DNA of 64,000 nt, from contig VCJN01000544.1 of assembly GCA_006384855.1 (NCBI GenBank), forward strand, positions 186,001-250,000, in the 5' to 3' direction. Below the pieces are notes generated by a model. It made no database searches and was not told the origin of the DNA. It saw nothing but the letters and a program-made list of their open reading frames with translations. Made by a program: the position numbers and the translations under genes. This document shows positions 44,048 through 55,732 of this stretch, one piece after another. The DNA comes from Tetraselmis striata. Lineage: Eukaryota > Chlorophyta > Chlorodendrophyceae > Chlorodendrales > Chlorodendraceae. Within the stretch, counting starts at the first letter, position 1; every line of letters begins with the position of its first letter.

Positions 44048-45967
44048 CCAGCGGATGTGCCAGTAACCTCCATGGTGGCTGTGTGGATGGGTGTGTCCGC
44101 AAAGAGCCCGTCGGCACCGTCGGCCGCAGCCTGCTGGTCGCCCGAGATCATGATAGCCAGGCTGTTGAGCTGCGCGGTCAGGCCCTCTTCGCGCTCAGCG
44201 CCAGGTGCCTCCTCATCCGAGGCAAAGCCGAGGTCTAGCTGCTTGCGCGCCCCTTCCAGCGTCTCATCCTCCTCCGCCAGCTCACCCAGCCCCGGGAGCT
44301 CGCCTGTGAGGTCGCGCTGCGGGGTGGCCGACACCGGGGCGCTGTCGGGAACGTCGCCCTCACCATCCTCCGCTAGCTGCCCCAGGCTGGGAAGCGCTAC
44401 GGTGTTCATGACGTCGAAGCCGCCGCTGCCGAGGGACACCATGCGGCTGGTGCACTCGGTGAGGTCCATCGTGGAGCCGTTGTCATCCATGCTCATGGAG
44501 TCGCTGTCCGCGCGGGAGCCTGCGGGGGAGAAGGGCGGAAGTCCGGGGGAGCGCGGGCCTGCGCATGGACCGCGGCGACGGTGAAGGGCGCGCTGGGGAC
44601 GGAGCGCTGGCCTGTGCCGCTGGCGCAGACAGCGCTGATTCCCCCTCTCCCGCAGGTGACTCCTCCTCCTGAGCACCAACACATCCAGGCGCTCAGCGTC
44701 CGAGGGCACCACCCCAAGGCATCGAATGCCGCGCTACTTTCCGGGCTGGAAGGCGTGGTAGAGGCCTGCGCCCATCCTCCCCGCCGCAGCTGCCCATGCT
44801 GTGCCCCCCCCCCCCCCCCCCCCCCAACCCAAATCTGCCAACTGCTGGGCCGAGGGGACCTGTACCTGCACTTGGTACAGGTGCATCGTCTCCAGCTCCG
44901 CCGGCGGTGCGAAGCTCACGCGTCGCTTCTGCTTCTTGGCGCCAGACTTCTTCATAGAGTCGCCCGGCACGGCCGCCAATGCCATGCGCCGCTTCAGGAT
45001 CTGCATGACGCCCAGAGGGCGGATGGGAGAGTCAGGTCAGGAGGACTTTCGCGAACGCTTGCTGATCTGTGGTGAACATGCGCTTTCACTTGCACTGCGG
45101 GGCAGTGAGCAAGGCGTAAGATCAGGATGAGGTTATAGTCTGCGCTCTACATGAGCGATCCTTATTAAGAGCATGGTGCTGTTGAACCAAGGAAGTCCCC
45201 CCCCCTTTCCCTCCCTCCCCGCCCTTTATTTCCTTTTACACAGCGATGCCTGGTGGCGCTATTTTACGTCTTGCGCAGCCCCAGGATGGGCCGTGCGTGC
45301 AACTGACCCACAACACAACCACCACTTAATACCTGCATATCGGTACTTGTGCACTCGCCCCCGCACGCAGGCACCTGCGGACACGCGACCGTACTCGCAC
45401 GCCTTGCATGAAAGATGCAGAGGGTGTGCAACCACCCGGCCATCCGCGCCCCCCCCCCCCCCCCCCGTCTATCCCCACGGGCAATTATGGTTGAAAAGCG
45501 GGATGCGGTCCTCGCCATCACCAGACGCTTCCCGGTCGGCGAGTCAGGCTGTTCCGATGTACGGTATCGATGTGGGTTGCTGGCGGACGACGAGGGGTTC
45601 ATCGCAAGTGTCATCCGCGACGAGATAGAGATAGAGATTGGCAGGAGCGAGTAGATAGGGCTTGCGGTGGTGATGTCGAGTGGCGATAAGGAACGAAACC
45701 GTATGGCCAAGCAGCCCTCATATACAGCCTCCATGGGGGAGGGGGAGGGGGGCCTTGTCGAGAGGGAGGACTTACCGACTGCGGCGTGGGCGGAGGGCGT
45801 CCGAAGCCGGGCGCGGGGCTGGCGGGCGGGGCGCAGGCCGCCCGCTGCGGGTGCGCATTCTCCTTGTCGTCAACGCCGCCGTTGACGGCCACCTTAGCGG
45901 CGCTTACGGCCGGGGCGCCGCTGCGCAGGCCCAGCGACGCGACTTGGGGGGTATGTCCGTCCGCCAT
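38789..45967 (-). CDS. Kinetochore scaffold KNL1/Spc105/Spc7 homologue
   Basis: KNL1 binds microtubules and PP1 and recruits Bub proteins through MELT motifs. Minus-strand exons: 45776-45967, 44866-45000, (probably one more near 44.65 kb), 44049-44519, about 43196-43582, 42881-43098, 42497-42785, 41740-42344, 40923-41652, 39988-40689, 39535-39858, 38789-39142; about 1470 residues. Exon 1 ends in Ser and exon 2 starts ILK, so splicing creates a SILK motif; RRVSFA follows, and these are the two PP1-docking motifs of KNL1. MELT-like motifs MDLT, MEVT, MDIS and MDIT lie in exons covering 44.5-42.9 kb. Two VPLSLSGGS and four GGPKLARTPP-type repeats (possible CDK sites) come next. A long coiled coil (39988-40689) and a C-terminal globular RWD-like region in the last two exons match the Spc7 family layout. 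One frameshift lies near 41375. Confidence 0.9.
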
Positions 45968-48762
45968 GGTGACAGGGGCGCGCAATAAATGGGCTGCCCA
46001 CTTTTCGGTGGGTCGGTTGGCTGGTGGGATGCCTAGCCGGATTGGTCAACCAGCGCCGTTGACCACAGGGCACTGCGGCGAGCTGCTGAGTCGGGTCGCC
46101 TCCCTGGCCTGCGCGGTGCGGCAGTTGCCGCTGCAGCCAGGTACGCTAACGCGGTGGCAATATGCCGTGATAGCGAAACACAATACCTTGTGCAGTTACA
46201 GTGACAGGTGCCGGCCTGCTCGGCTCTGCCTGTTTGCGGTGGTGCCGTCGAGGCTCCTGCCGCTGCTGCGCGCTGAGAGGCAGTGGGGCCAACACCAGGT
46301 GGGCCCGGCGAGCAACCGGTGCAGGTACGAGTACCCTGTAATCCATCAGCATGCAGCATCGCAGGGCAGCGAAGCCAGGACGGGGCGCTCATCCCGGGCG
46401 GGCGGGCTCATCCGATATGATTACAGTATTCCGATGCTTCATATCTACAGGGATGAAAAATCATCAGATGCTGACATAGCGACCATGTTGCGAGGGATAC
46501 CCATAAATAGCGAGTAATAGTATCTAGCAGCCGAGAACGCGATAGGAATTCCAATATCACGGAAACAATACGATATATACAACTTCAGTATCATATTTCT
46601 GATACTCGTAGTATAAGTATCCAGCGATGACCGACGACGTACAGGATATGCAGGTTGTAAATAAAATAAAATCTGTATACGGGTCGCTATACAGCAGCAA
46701 TTTTTAAATTATGATGCCTCGATACCCCGCCGGCCGGCCACATTCAAGTATTAGCGACTATATGATGATGATGCTGCCCATCCCGCCGGACCGGCGGTGG
46801 TCGCCGTAGTCGTCGCCATAAATAAATCGGCGCGGAAGTAGTCGCTCCGGGGTATACTATCCCACAAAATTTTAGCCCTACAAGAATCTGCATGTGAGCG
46901 CATCGCTGCGCACAAGCATATAGCCAAAACCACGTATAGTCTTTTACTTATACCGAAGCTTAGCTCCCGTGACTTTGTTTGCAGCGCATCCTCCGAAACG
47001 TCGCGCTGATGCATCATTTTCTGCAGTGCCCTTTTTTTCCGCACACAGTGAAAAATGCCGCTTTTCAACCGAAAATTGCACAATGCGATTGCACGCGTTT
47101 TAGCTTCATGGGGTTGCGCATGCCCCCAAGCTTTAACGACGCACGGATAATATGATAGTACATGAATAATTTGTGGGAGGGTCGTGCCACTTTGGTGATA
47201 ACGTGGCATCGCATCAGCCGTGCACGCGCCACTACTTCTATAGTTTTGTCAATGCTCGAGTCCATTGGTAACATAACACACGACGCGCTATATGGCCCAA
47301 GCTTCACCATGTGGATAGCCCATATGGAAGGCCTTCCGATGCATTACTGCCACGACGCAGCGCGGGAGGTGTGGGAGGGAAGATAGGCATAGTGCCAAAG
47401 CACTGATTACCGCGAAATCGCAGAAATTTCTGCGCATTGCGCGAGCAAAAAACGTCTGCTGATTTGGGAAAACGCTCTAACGAAGGGTTGCTTGTTTAAT
47501 CCAGACCTATAATGGGCTCGAGTATGAGGCACTATGGGTTGTACCTAGGTGTCCGTTACGGGGTCTAACATTGGGCTCCAAATTATGAAAATTGTTATTT
47601 TTGGGCTCGCAGACCCCTTTAACGTCACCAAATGGCAATTCTGAAGTTCAGAACGTGCAATTCCGGGACATATTTGTCCCCGGGCTAATGTGCAAGCGCT
47701 TTTGCCATGCGCTTGCAATGCGGCCTCGTACGCCTGAATTCGACATCGTTTCACGAAAATGTGCCTCTTGACACACCTTCCAAAACTGCAATTGCAGCAT
47801 TTTTTCCAACACAAACGGCGCTCAGATTCATGTACCCTCGTGAGTGGAGACTCATATTTACTCAATAAAAAACACGGAATGGTCGCATGACACCACTATG
47901 TTGGCGAATTTGGAAGAGAATCGCACCTATACTTGCCAAAAAATGTTATGCATATGCTCCGAACTCGCTTACAATGCTAAATATGGGGCACTGTTGCGGT
48001 TGATCTACCACTGAATCACACACTTATCTCCGCCAACATAACACATTCCCGATTTAAGACGATGCATTCAGTGGCTATTGAGTGCACCTGCGGTTGGTTG
48101 AATGGCACCCAATAATATATTGCCGTATACCCGCGCAACAGTGAATTCCCGCGTGTTGTGTGATTTTTGGGGTGGGGGGGGGGGGGGGGGGGGGGGGGGG
48201 GCAAGACTTTTGTGGGGGTGTACATCCCGCGCTGCGCTCATCAATTATATTTAAAAAAAAAAAACATAGAGCACCGTCGCGCTGATACGCGCTGGACCTA
48301 TACAATAACCTGCCAGCGGTCCTGTCCCAGCCGGGCGGGCGGGGAAAAAGTAATCATATTATGCTTGACTGAGCCCGCTCCTGCGTCGATACGACGGAGT
48401 CACTACTAGGGTGGGGCACCTACACCCTTCACCCAGGCACCCACCGCCTTTCACTACCGGTGCTGATAGCTACCCGTGCCACCTGGCTGGGCGATGCTTG
48501 TGCTTTGCCGGACGACTCCAACCTCTCCCGGCGGGCGCGTGGGCCACCAGAAGAGAATTCCCTGGTATAAGTCGCTGAACGTTTTACATACCAGCGTGGT
48601 CAACTTTTCTTGCAAGGCCTCCAGGCCGGAGCAGATCCGCAGCTCCACCAGCGCTGGACGATCCAGCAAGAGAGCTCCATTCTGCAGGGCTGTCCTCCAG
48701 TGGCCCAGCCTACCTTGTGACCTGGGGCAGCTGCCGAGCGGGGCACGGTACCGCGCAGCGCC
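45968..48762. other. Large intergenic region
   Basis: Nearly 2.8 kb without a recognisable gene. The left end is presumably the KNL1 promoter. From 46.5 to 48.1 kb the sequence is more AT-rich than its surroundings and carries no motif I can name. A 28-G run is at 48174-48201. Frames at 48454-48669 (-) and 48476-48820 (+) overlap the GT29 upstream region but are not supported as exons. Confidence 0.5.
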
Positions 48763-49085
48763 ATGTCAACACCGATTCGGCAGCGCGGGCGCGCCGGTCC
48801 ATATCGGCGCCTGGAGGTAGCTGCGCTTTGCCTGCTGGTGGCGCTTGGGGCAGAAGTGACGCGCGTGGCGGGCCAACAGGGCAGCCCCGCCGCGCGGTCC
48901 CGTGCCTCCCGCAGCTGGCGGGAGCTCCAGCCCACAGGGGAAGGGCCGCTGCCCTCGGCCAGCAGGCGCGCTGCAGCCTGGAATCGGAGCCTATCGCCCC
49001 GGGTGGGTGCCACATCAAGTTGTATGCTCCACCAGAAGCCCCCTCCACCCCCTCCTTCCCTTCTCAACCCACAACCTGGCCGCCA

Positions 49086-49127
<42 letters not shown>

Positions 49128-50748
49128 GGGAGAGAATCCTTTTTGGAGCTGTAGATGGTTGCAGGGCATCACCGCACCGCTAGGACACTGCAGTACAGTA
49201 CTCGTTATCGTCCCTTCCAGTCACCGGGGGGTAAGCCCCTGACACAACTCTCTGCCCCCTCCCCATCACCATTGCAATACTGATCGCCAGAAGCGTGCCT
49301 GGCGACTGCGGCAGATGCCGGACTCGCGCCCAGTTGCGAAGGGGTCGTCAGTCTACGAGATTGTTGCCGCAGTGCCCGACACGGGATTCCGGCCCTTAGC
49401 GGCGCGAGAGAGCTGCCGGCGGGCGCTGCTGGCTACGCCCTTTGCGGAGAACGACCCCGCGCGGCCAGACTTCAATGAGCTCACGCTGCAGCCCCTGCGG
49501 CTCTGGGGGCAGCTGTCGGAGCACACCCCCTGGATGCTGGTGCGATCACCCGCACAGGCACCTGCTCCAGCAGCAGCATGTCATCATAGCAGCCCAAGCC
49601 CCTCGCTGCCGTGGGCGCTAGGCTGGGTCTTTCTCTGATCCCCCTTTCCCTATGCATCCCATGCCGCTGCTTACCCCATCCCTTCCCCCACCCCCCATAC
49701 CCCCTGCCCCCGCCGGCTGCCTTCCCCAGCCCGCGCACGTCCTGGCAGCAAACCCCTTCTACGTGGCCGACCCTAGTCTCTCCAGCATAAAAGGCTACCG
49801 GCGATGCGCTCTCATGGGCTCCGCTGGAGTGCTCAAGTACGTCACCTACAGCGCCCCGCTCGCTCTCCCCCTTTGCCCACCTTCCACCAAAGGCTGAACC
49901 TCCCCCCCATTGCCCTGGCTACCACTTTGCCCCGGCGCGCCTCAGAGGATCACGCTGGGGCCGCGCCATCGACAACCCACGGGAATACGATGCAATCATC
50001 CGGCTGAACAACGCCCCCACGCAGGGCTTTGAGGCGGACGTGGGCGCACGTACGACGGTGCGCGCTTGGGCCGGGGGGGGGGGGGGGGGAGGGGGCGGGC
50101 TGTGACCAGGCGCAGGCGGCGGCGCGCCGCTGAGGGTTGCTGAGGCGCGGTGTTGCCGCGCTTAGGTGCGCTTCATCCAGGACTGGCACCTCTCCGCCAA
50201 GAACCTCCCCATGCTGAAGAGCACGCAACCGGGGGGCTTTGCGATGGTGTGGCCCTCTCCCACGCGGCCTGGCCTGGGGAGCCAGCGTGGCCGCTTTGGG
50301 GGTCCCTCGGCCGGGGAGCGGGACAAAGGTGCGGCTAGGGGATGGCTGCAGCATGTTGATATCCCGCCATCATCTTGTGGGCGTCCTTCTGGGTGCGCTA
50401 GCATGCCATGCAGCCTGACCGGGGGCCGGCTGCCGGGGCAGTCTCCGCAGCCCAGGAATGAACTGGAGCGCGCGCGCCCCAACATCACAATGACCCGCAT
50501 CAGCGATCTGGTGAGATGCCCCTGCGTGGGGAAGGGGACCGGGTGGGGTGTGGCTGGTGGGCGAGTGGGAGCATCGTGCCTGACCCGCTGGCTGCCGCGG
50601 CCGCAGGTGTACCACACCAGCGCTATCATCGGGCAGCAGCTCAACGGCCGGTTCCCTCCCCATGTCCCCTCCAGCGGCTGGTACGGGATCCTCATGTCCC
50701 TGAACATCTGCAGGTGCGCCGCTTCCCGACGTCGCTCGGCACCTCCCT

Positions 50749-50781
<33 letters not shown>

Positions 50782-51730
50782 ATGGCATGCCGATACCAAG
50801 GCAGGCTAACCACATGCATCGACGCACCCATTCGAACCTTTATCATAAGCCCCGCACCTGGCTGACATGCAACTTGAATAAACATTTGCTATTGTTCCGC
50901 TGTAGTTTGAGCCTCTGGCAGGTAGGGCAGGGTTTCATTCGGAGTGTTGGTATTTCCGCATTGGCATAGATATGCACTTCATCAAAGTCTGGCGGGTGAT
51001 GTTCCGAAAGCAGCTTGATTCGATGCTCTCTCCCCCTATCCCTCTCTTTATGTATGTACAGTTATATGCTGATGGGGGCTTTCTGGTTTAATCAGCAGCG
51101 AACGCCACGCCATATCCGCCCGAAAGTGATCATCAAAGGTGGCCGCGGTGTTGACGCCAGCATTTGCGAAGACTTTCGAGGCATTCTGAGCGCAAAATTT
51201 GCGACGATGTCACTAAACGCAAACCTACCGCGGTTGTCACACCGAAATTGCCAATGCAGTCTGCCTGTGGTTGCACCAGGGGTCGATACTCGAAGCTTGC
51301 ACCCGTTCATTATGCCGGTGTTCCAGCTCTGTACTGGTCGACGCGCGTCACTGCCGCCCCCCCAGCGTGCGGCACGCAGTCATGTTGTCTCCTGGTAGCG
51401 CATTTTATTTGAACAAAGGGTGTGCCTTCCCTAGTACATGATACGATTGTGTGGCTGACGTGTTGTGTTTCGCCCGTAGCTCGCTGGACATCATTGGGTA
51501 CTCGTGGGGCTCGGCTGCGGAGACCTTGCAGCGGCGGATGGGGGCACACGGGCGACAGGCAGACGGCTGGGACCGCCTACTACTTTGACAAGCACGCCAA
51601 CGGGCGGAAGGACGAGGCCGCCTATTACCGCAGCCGCTTTGAGAGGAACCCCAAATCGTTCCACAACCTCGGCAACGAAAACGCAGCGCTACGGGGGCTA
51701 GCGGAGCAGTGCGGGTTCGCGATACGTTGA
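48763..51730 (+). CDS. GT29 sialyltransferase-like glycosyltransferase
   Basis: A predicted type II Golgi enzyme of the family that transfers sialic acid or a related acidic sugar from a CMP donor. Exons: 48763-49002, 49315-49539, 49730-49836, 49946-50057, 50166-50246, 50451-50510, 50607-50713, 51480-51730. Phases match at all junctions; about 395 residues. Exon 1 holds a signal anchor (about residues 16-32). The L sialylmotif spans exons 3-4, from RRCALMGSAG to AIIRLNNAPTQGFEADVGARTT. The S sialylmotif (PSSGWYGILMSLNIC) is in exon 7. Exon 8 has a YYFDKH segment and the VS motif as HNLGNE (His-x4-Glu). Reading all of exon 8 requires one base less in the five-G run at 51540-51544. Donor and acceptor sugars are unknown; plant and algal GT29 members often do not use sialic acid. 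Confidence 0.92.
49089..49135 (+). repeat. AG microsatellite in intron 1 of the GT29 gene
   Basis: About 18 GA/AG units with interspersed GGGAG, within the first intron. Confidence 0.9.
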
Positions 51731-52524
51731 CAGTGCTCAGGCCATTAATTTATCTGCGCTCCGCCGTGGCACACATGACCGTATGTATGGCCATCCTGCT
51801 CACAGCTGCGCGTGTCTGCCACTAGCCCGACCACGATAGGCGGGTGCATTTACGCGGCGATGAATGCAGCCTGTGTAACAGTTTGTCCAGTGACTCCGTT
51901 CTGAATTAACTGCCCTCCGCGACCCCCCCCCCCCCCCCCCCCCCCAACCCGCAGCTTCTCAGCTACCGATGGCATGTGTGCCTCGTCTGGCATGTGCCCA
52001 TGTACCGCAATGCGTTGCGCGGTGATGTTCTCCAGGGGGCTGCGAGAGCTGTGAACGCACGAGCTGCTTGATCATTCGCTCCTCCCCTCAGTCAGCCCCG
52101 CTCCACGCATGCTCAGCGTCATTTGCGCAGCACAGGAGTATACCCTCCGCGTTCCATCCATGGGAATCACCACGACTCCCCAGCCAGCGCAGTACGACGC
52201 GTTTGTTACAGAGCCGTTGGTGCCCAGAGCAGCAGCCAGCATTCAGACGAAACTGCCCCTGATGTCACGCAGGCGGCCGCTAGTAGTAACTGTGGCTTGC
52301 CCCATTGAGACGCAGCTCGTGCACAGAGCGCGCAGCGTGTCAGGACTAAACACGTAAATAGTACACCACTGATGCAAAATGGCACCAAAAGGATATAGGG
52401 AATACGACCGCAGCGGTTCGTTCAAGGGCTTGGCACTGGTGAGCCACCTTGCCTCGAGGAGCTCATGCAAGCACCAGCGAATGGGCAACATGCGACCTCA
52501 CCTATGGCCCAAGCACACCCGCGC
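51731..52524. other. Intergenic between tail-to-tail genes; C23 run
   Basis: Lies between the stops of the convergent GT29 and cupin genes. Only short frames; a run of 23 C is at 51923-51945. Confidence 0.5.
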
Positions 52525-54297
52525 TCATGGCTTCTTGGCAGGCGGCTTCTCGGGCGACTCCTTGCCAGGGCTGGCTCGGATATCGTTATAGCTCTCATTT
52601 CGCTGCTTGCGCTTGAGGGAGAAGGAGGAGCCCCAGACCATGCCGTTGCGCGCGTTGCGCACCTCCTCCTCCACAAAGCGGATGTCCAGCGTGCGCTGGT
52701 GCGTGTACAGCCCGGCGTCCTGCATCGGGAGGACCCACGCCATGGCGTCCGACTCGTTGTGGTGGCTGTGCCACCAGCCCGGCGGGGTCACGAAGACGCC
52801 GCCCGACACCCAGTCCACCCGCACCGGATTCACCAGGTTCCCCTCAAAGTCCAAGCTTGGGGACATCAGCGTGTACACGCCCGGCTTGGCGCTCACGGCC
52901 AGGTCCAGCGCCACCTGCGGGTGCCAAGCGCATCGCGCACATGCAGAGCGGCTGTCATGCGGGGACCGACTTGAGCAAGACGGGTCCAGCCAACAGTTGA
53001 GCACGACACATTTGATGGTGGGACTGCGTGACAGTCTAGACGTCAACTGACTGGGTAGATACGGCAAGACACGGGAGGAGGGGGTCACCCACCGAGTTGT
53101 GACGGTGCGGCTTCTGCACGCTGTGCGGCGCAAGGGAGTTCAGCAGGCTCCACAGCACATGCGTGAGCGTCTTGGTCTGTGGGCAGGCCTCATTCCCCAG
53201 CAGCACTCCGCACCTGCAGGAAGGGGAGCGGCAACGCCTCAGGCCGGGCAGCTCTTGGGGGCGTGCATATTAGAAGGGGGGGGGGGGGGGGGGGGGGTAA
53301 GTTAATGTGGACGCACCGGTTGAGCTCCATGGCCCCGGCACCGTGGCGGATCTCCTCTACGCGGTCCAGCAGCATCGCCTTTGTCCACATAGTGGGCTGG
53401 AACTTGCACCCCTCGGGCTGCACCGCGAGGTAGCGGAGCAGCGGTTCGTCCGTCACCCAGTACAGAGCCGCGCCACCATGCGCACCCCCGGTCGCCCTGT
53501 GAACCACCTGGTGGGGAAACAGGCAAGGCAATACTCAGCGCACTGTGCATCATTTGTGCCCCGCATCCCCAATTCAGGGTGTTAAGGTGAGGCCGAGGTC
53601 TAGTTTTCGTGTCGGGGGCTTGTCACGTGGCGGCCGGCCTGCTCATACCTCGTTGCTGGTATTGGGCAGGACGAAGAGGTCGCCCTCCGACCAAGTGGTG
53701 GTGCCGAACTCGCTCTCGGATGAGCCCTCGCCTGCCAGAGGAGGGCACGTCGCGATCAGCACATGCCAGCTTCGCACGGCGGCTAGCAACTGGAGTGGTT
53801 TGTCCAGGGTGGGATCGTACCGCGGATGACGTAAAAGGCTTGCGAGGTGGCCATCGCGCTTGATGGCACGCTCTCGCCAACACAGATCCGGATGAAGGCC
53901 GCAAGCAGATTGGGGCTCGTCGCGGGCCACGTCACCTGGACAACGAGTAAAATGCGGAATGCCACAGGTCGGCACATCGATCCTGCTCGTGCAGCACAGA
54001 CAGAGAGGTGAAGATTCCGCGGGGGCGGGGGGGGGGGGGGGGGGGGGGCACCTCCAGGTCCTTGGAAAGATCGAAGTACTCAACCCGGCTGTGGCCAGAG
54101 CGGTGAAGCTCCGGGTCGTGGGCGACGACGGGAATTAACGGCATTGTGGGGTTTGCCATGGAAGAGTACTCATACAGCTCCGCGCGCCGAGTCATCGCTG
54201 TCTTCAGGTCAGTAGCGGCTGGGCTAGGGGCCTTCCCCGCGTCCAGAGCGACGGGGGGCACGCCGGCGTCGGCGGTGTCGGGGGCAGCAGGCGCCAT
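52525..54297 (-). CDS. Double-cupin protein
   Basis: Minus-strand exons 54052-54297, 53821-53935, 53649-53731, 53317-53507, 53093-53213 and 52525-52914 join in frame at every junction (phases 0, 1, 0, 2, 0) to give 381 residues. The first cupin barrel covers the SQAFYVIRG and EGDLFVLP strands and lacks the usual His-x-His metal site. The second has PHRHNS (HRH) and, after the beta core, PPGWWHSHHNES, which can supply the remaining metal ligands. The tail is basic. The layout of two RmlC-like barrels recalls gentisate-type ring-cleaving dioxygenases, but the substrate is unknown. The ATG at 54297 was chosen because an upstream TATA box fits it; the open frame continues upstream without another ATG. 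Confidence 0.9.
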
Positions 54298-54369
54298 TGC
54301 CGTCAGCGAAGCGTGGCAGCGAGGTGGGCAGAAGGGAAGCGCGACACCGCGGGGTGCGCTGGTCGGCGA

Positions 54370-54378
54370 GCTTATATG
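54370..54378 (-). promoter_or_regulatory. TATA box of the double-cupin gene
   Basis: On the minus strand CATATAAGC lies about 75 bp before the chosen ATG, a plausible distance for a core promoter with a short 5' UTR. Confidence 0.5.
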
Positions 54379-55732
54379 CGCAGACGGAGATTTTGCGTCC
54401 ACTGAGAGATGTGGTCCCGACCCACAGCTAACCCACAGCTGAGACAGGTGTGTCGGCTACAGGTGCGTGGCGTGGCGGGGTGGTGGGGCTGCGCAGCTAG
54501 TGGTTACGAATTGCGGTTCTGCAAGCACGCTGGCTACAGGGTACTAACTACCGGTAGCTTGCGTTCATCCGCGCTCGAGGGCGTGACATCGCAGCCGCAC
54601 GAAATATTTGAGCGCGACCGGTGCGATCCAGCGTACCAGTACCGTACCTGTTCCCTGAATCGGTACTAGGTACCAGTAGTCGTCGTCGCGGAGTCGGTTG
54701 TATTGATATCTGCTCGATACGACTATGGCGTCGTCGTGTTTACTGATATGCTGATAAAGTACATCAGCATCGATTTTACCGGTATGATGGGGACCAGACT
54801 ACAAATATAGCGACTTCAGCAATCAGATGATATATCCGTCCGTACTATGGCGGCAGCAGCAGACGAAATAACGGTGCTACTACGACGACAGGGGAGAGGG
54901 TATAGCAAATGATAAAATACGGGTAAAGGTAGTGCCCGCGTGTACTCGAACAGGTCCGTACCAGTTACCGGTATCCCCGGTAGCGTGTTTACCCAGATGA
55001 TATATCCGTCCGTATTATGGCAGCAGACGAAATAACTACGGTACTTGCAATCGAGGTAATTCTTGCCCGAGTCGCTACTTTACACGGGATGAGAGGTTAG
55101 TGTAAGGATATGTACCACACAAATCCCGATGTGGGCACCCAGTGCCTGGTGCGTTTTGCGCAGTATCCTTACAGTTGGTGCTTCTACGCACGCATTGGAT
55201 CCGGGTTCGATGTTACAGGATAAATAAGGACCGGGATTTTATGTTTCTCCGGGTCGCGGTACAGGTAAATCTGCGCGCTAAAACCAGCATAATACTCTCC
55301 ATGAATAGAGCAGGCGGTAAACATTCTTCACCATAGGTAGCGACTGAAGGTAGCAAAAGGATAGTCGAAATCGCGCTTTTGTGAAAGCCCTGATGTAATA
55401 ATGATAAAAAAGGATAGTCGCTCCTGGTACCACGACAATCCGAAACCCCATTTTCGGGGACAGTTAAGGGCTCACCCACCCTGCCCAGCCCTACAGCTCG
55501 CTCTACGACCAACCGATGAACCTACCAGCCATATCAGGTCCTTCTAGGGTCTTGAGACCCTTCTGGTTGGGAGGGGTAGGGCATATGCGGCTCGGTGGGG
55601 GCGGTGTCACCGGGTAAGTGGAGGTGGGTGGAGCGGGCCGGACCGTGGCATGGCGATGGCGGCGCAGTGCCAATTGCAAATAAACACTTTTACGCTGCTC
55701 GCCCACCAAACCCCAACACACACGCGGTGAAT
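54379..55732. other. Intergenic with a direct repeat
   Basis: No gene was recognised. A roughly 50-bp word occurs twice, at 54824-54874 and 54994-55042, differing by small indels. The frames at 55142-55336 are not convincing. Confidence 0.45.

Noticed and set aside
45786-46517. 243-codon plus-strand open frame
   Set aside because: Antisense to KNL1 exon 1 and its upstream region; no recognisable domain.
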